A stretch of 6,939 bases of DNA from Acidimicrobiia bacterium. GTDB taxonomy: Bacteria; Actinomycetota; Acidimicrobiia; Acidimicrobiales; JACDCH01. A program made the position numbers and the translations under genes. Location: positions 1-6,939 of the forward strand of contig JACDCH010000092.1 of NCBI GenBank assembly GCA_013694495.1. The letters run 5' to 3'. Below the pieces are notes generated by a model. That model saw only the letters and a program-made list of their open reading frames with translations, was not told the origin of the DNA and ran no database searches. Of the stretch, positions 6,115-6,939 are shown in pieces (within the stretch, counting starts at the first letter, position 1; the number at the start of each line of letters is the position of its first letter).

Positions 6115-6939
6115 TCAACGGAGGCAGGGGCCGGTGGGGGTCGGGGTGAGGGGGCCGGCGAGGACCTCCTCGACCTCATCGATCGTCAGCGCGTAGGCGA
6201 CCGTGGGGTCGTCGGGGGCGATGGCGAAGGCGAGGCCGACGACGAGGCCGCGCGGGTCGACCAGCGCGCCGCCGGAGTCGCCGGGGCGTAGCTCGGCGGC
6301 GAGGAAGAACACCCGGCGCTCGGTCGGGCCCTGGTCGTAGATGTCGCGGCCGGTCGCAACGACCTCGCGGTCGACGCGGAACGGCGACAGCTCGAGCGGG
6401 CCACCGCCGGGGTGGCCGAAGGCGGCGCCGACTGCGCCCTCCCCCACGTCGGCGACACCCAGCGGCGAGCGCCCGAGGCCGGCCACCCGCAGCACGGCGA
6501 TGTCGCGCCCGGGGTCGAAGGCGACGACGACGGCCTCGAAGGGTTGGCCGTCGGGGTGGCGCTCGACGAACACCGACTCCGCGCCTGCCACCACGTGGGC
6601 GTTGGTGACGACGAGGTCCTCGGCCACGACGATGGCGCCGCTGCCGTCCTGGCGCCGGCCGCAGGCGAGGGCCTCGACCTTGACCGTCGACGCCGCCACC
6701 GCGGCGGCCAGCTCGGGCGTGAGCCCCGACTCCGCCGGCGGCGGCCCCAGCTCGGGGGCGGGGGCGAACGGATCGGCGAAGACCGACGGGAAGTCCTCCC
6801 CCACCAGCTGCTCGAACGTGCGCAGCGCGTTCGGGGCAGTGGGCAGCGACGCAGCCACCGCCCGGGCGATCGTGGACGTGCGGGCCAGGCGGGCGGCGTT
6901 GCCGTCGACCCGCGCCATGGCCGGCGCCAGCAGCCACAC
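6115..6939 (-). CDS. marP: MarP-like periplasmic serine protease (N-terminal part cut by window edge)
   Basis: The visible 274 residues match the C-terminal half of MarP, the membrane-anchored trypsin-like protease needed for acid and oxidative stress resistance in M. tuberculosis (about 400 aa with an N-terminal CvpA-like membrane domain). The catalytic triad is His115 in VVTNAHVVAG, Asp146 in DPGRDIAVLRV and Ser222 in RPGDSGGALVD. GHPGGGPLELSP and the GRDIYDQGPTERRVF stretch match the MarP form. Cys93 (LACGRR) and Cys272 (PCLR) sit where MarP has its disulfide pair. Residues 1-60 (LLAPAMARVDGNAAR, TSTIARAVAASLP) look like the linker following the membrane domain. The codon at the very edge is GTG, but it is probably internal, because the transmembrane domain should lie beyond the window. 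It converges on the ferredoxin gene and ends TGA at 6117-6115. Confidence 0.9.
   Translation of the reverse strand: MWLLAPAMARVDGNAARLARTSTIARAVAASLPTAPNALRTFEQLVGEDFPSVFADPFAPAPELGPPPAESGLTPELAAAVAASTVKVEALACGRRQDGSGAIVVAEDLVVTNAHVVAGAESVFVERHPDGQPFEAVVVAFDPGRDIAVLRVAGLGRSPLGVADVGEGAVGAAFGHPGGGPLELSPFRVDREVVATGRDIYDQGPTERRVFFLAAELRPGDSGGALVDPRGLVVGLAFAIAPDDPTVAYALTIDEVEEVLAGPLTPTPTGPCLR

Noticed and set aside
1..6939. CRISPR arrays, tRNA or rRNA genes, insertion sequences, attachment sites
   Set aside because: No regularly spaced repeats, tRNA-like cloverleafs, rRNA-like conserved stretches, transposase motifs or terminal inverted repeats were seen.

Overview
The window is about 70% G+C and carries an almost complete Pup-proteasome locus of a high-GC actinobacterium. 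Pup, Dop, an ARC/Mpa ATPase ending in GQYL, and the PrcB/PrcA pair are all actinobacterial hallmarks. Several traits suggest a deep-branching or non-mycobacterial actinobacterium (Acidimicrobiia would fit): Pup ends in Glu, a ferredoxin gene is divergent from arc, and an endonuclease VII-like remnant lies between pup and prcB. I cannot fix the lineage from sequence alone.

Layout. The minus strand from 5446 down to 1 reads arc/mpa, dop, pup, a broken HNH (endonuclease VII-like) gene, prcB and prcA, with prcA cut by the left edge. Gaps are short (56, 24 and 14 bp) and prcB/prcA overlap by 4 bp in an ATGA, so this is probably one operon. It is read from a 197-bp divergent intergenic region (5447-5643). 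That region also serves a small [3Fe-4S]/[4Fe-4S]-type ferredoxin on the plus strand (5644-5913). A 201-bp convergent gap (5914-6114) contains two adjacent hairpins. Beyond it lies the C-terminal part of a MarP-like periplasmic serine protease on the minus strand, cut by the right edge.

How the genes work together. Pup is attached to target lysines by PafA, which is not in this window and may lie beyond prcA. ARC/Mpa recognises Pup through its N-terminal coiled coil, unfolds the tagged protein and threads it into the PrcA/PrcB 20S core, docking through its C-terminal QYL motif. Dop removes Pup for recycling. Pup here already ends in Gly-Gly-Glu, so the Gln deamidation that Dop performs in mycobacteria is not needed. 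The ferredoxin is an electron carrier with no known biochemical role in the pathway. The MarP-like protease belongs to envelope or acid-stress physiology and appears to be an independent unit.

Novelty. The main machinery is well described. The points worth a second look are local: the frameshifted, start-less HNH gene inside the operon, an AT-rich dip over the 3' half of pup, a repeat/stem that places the arc start codon at a loop edge, repeated GCCGG-type motifs ahead of the ferredoxin gene, and a tandem hairpin between the convergent genes. I see no evidence of a new system.
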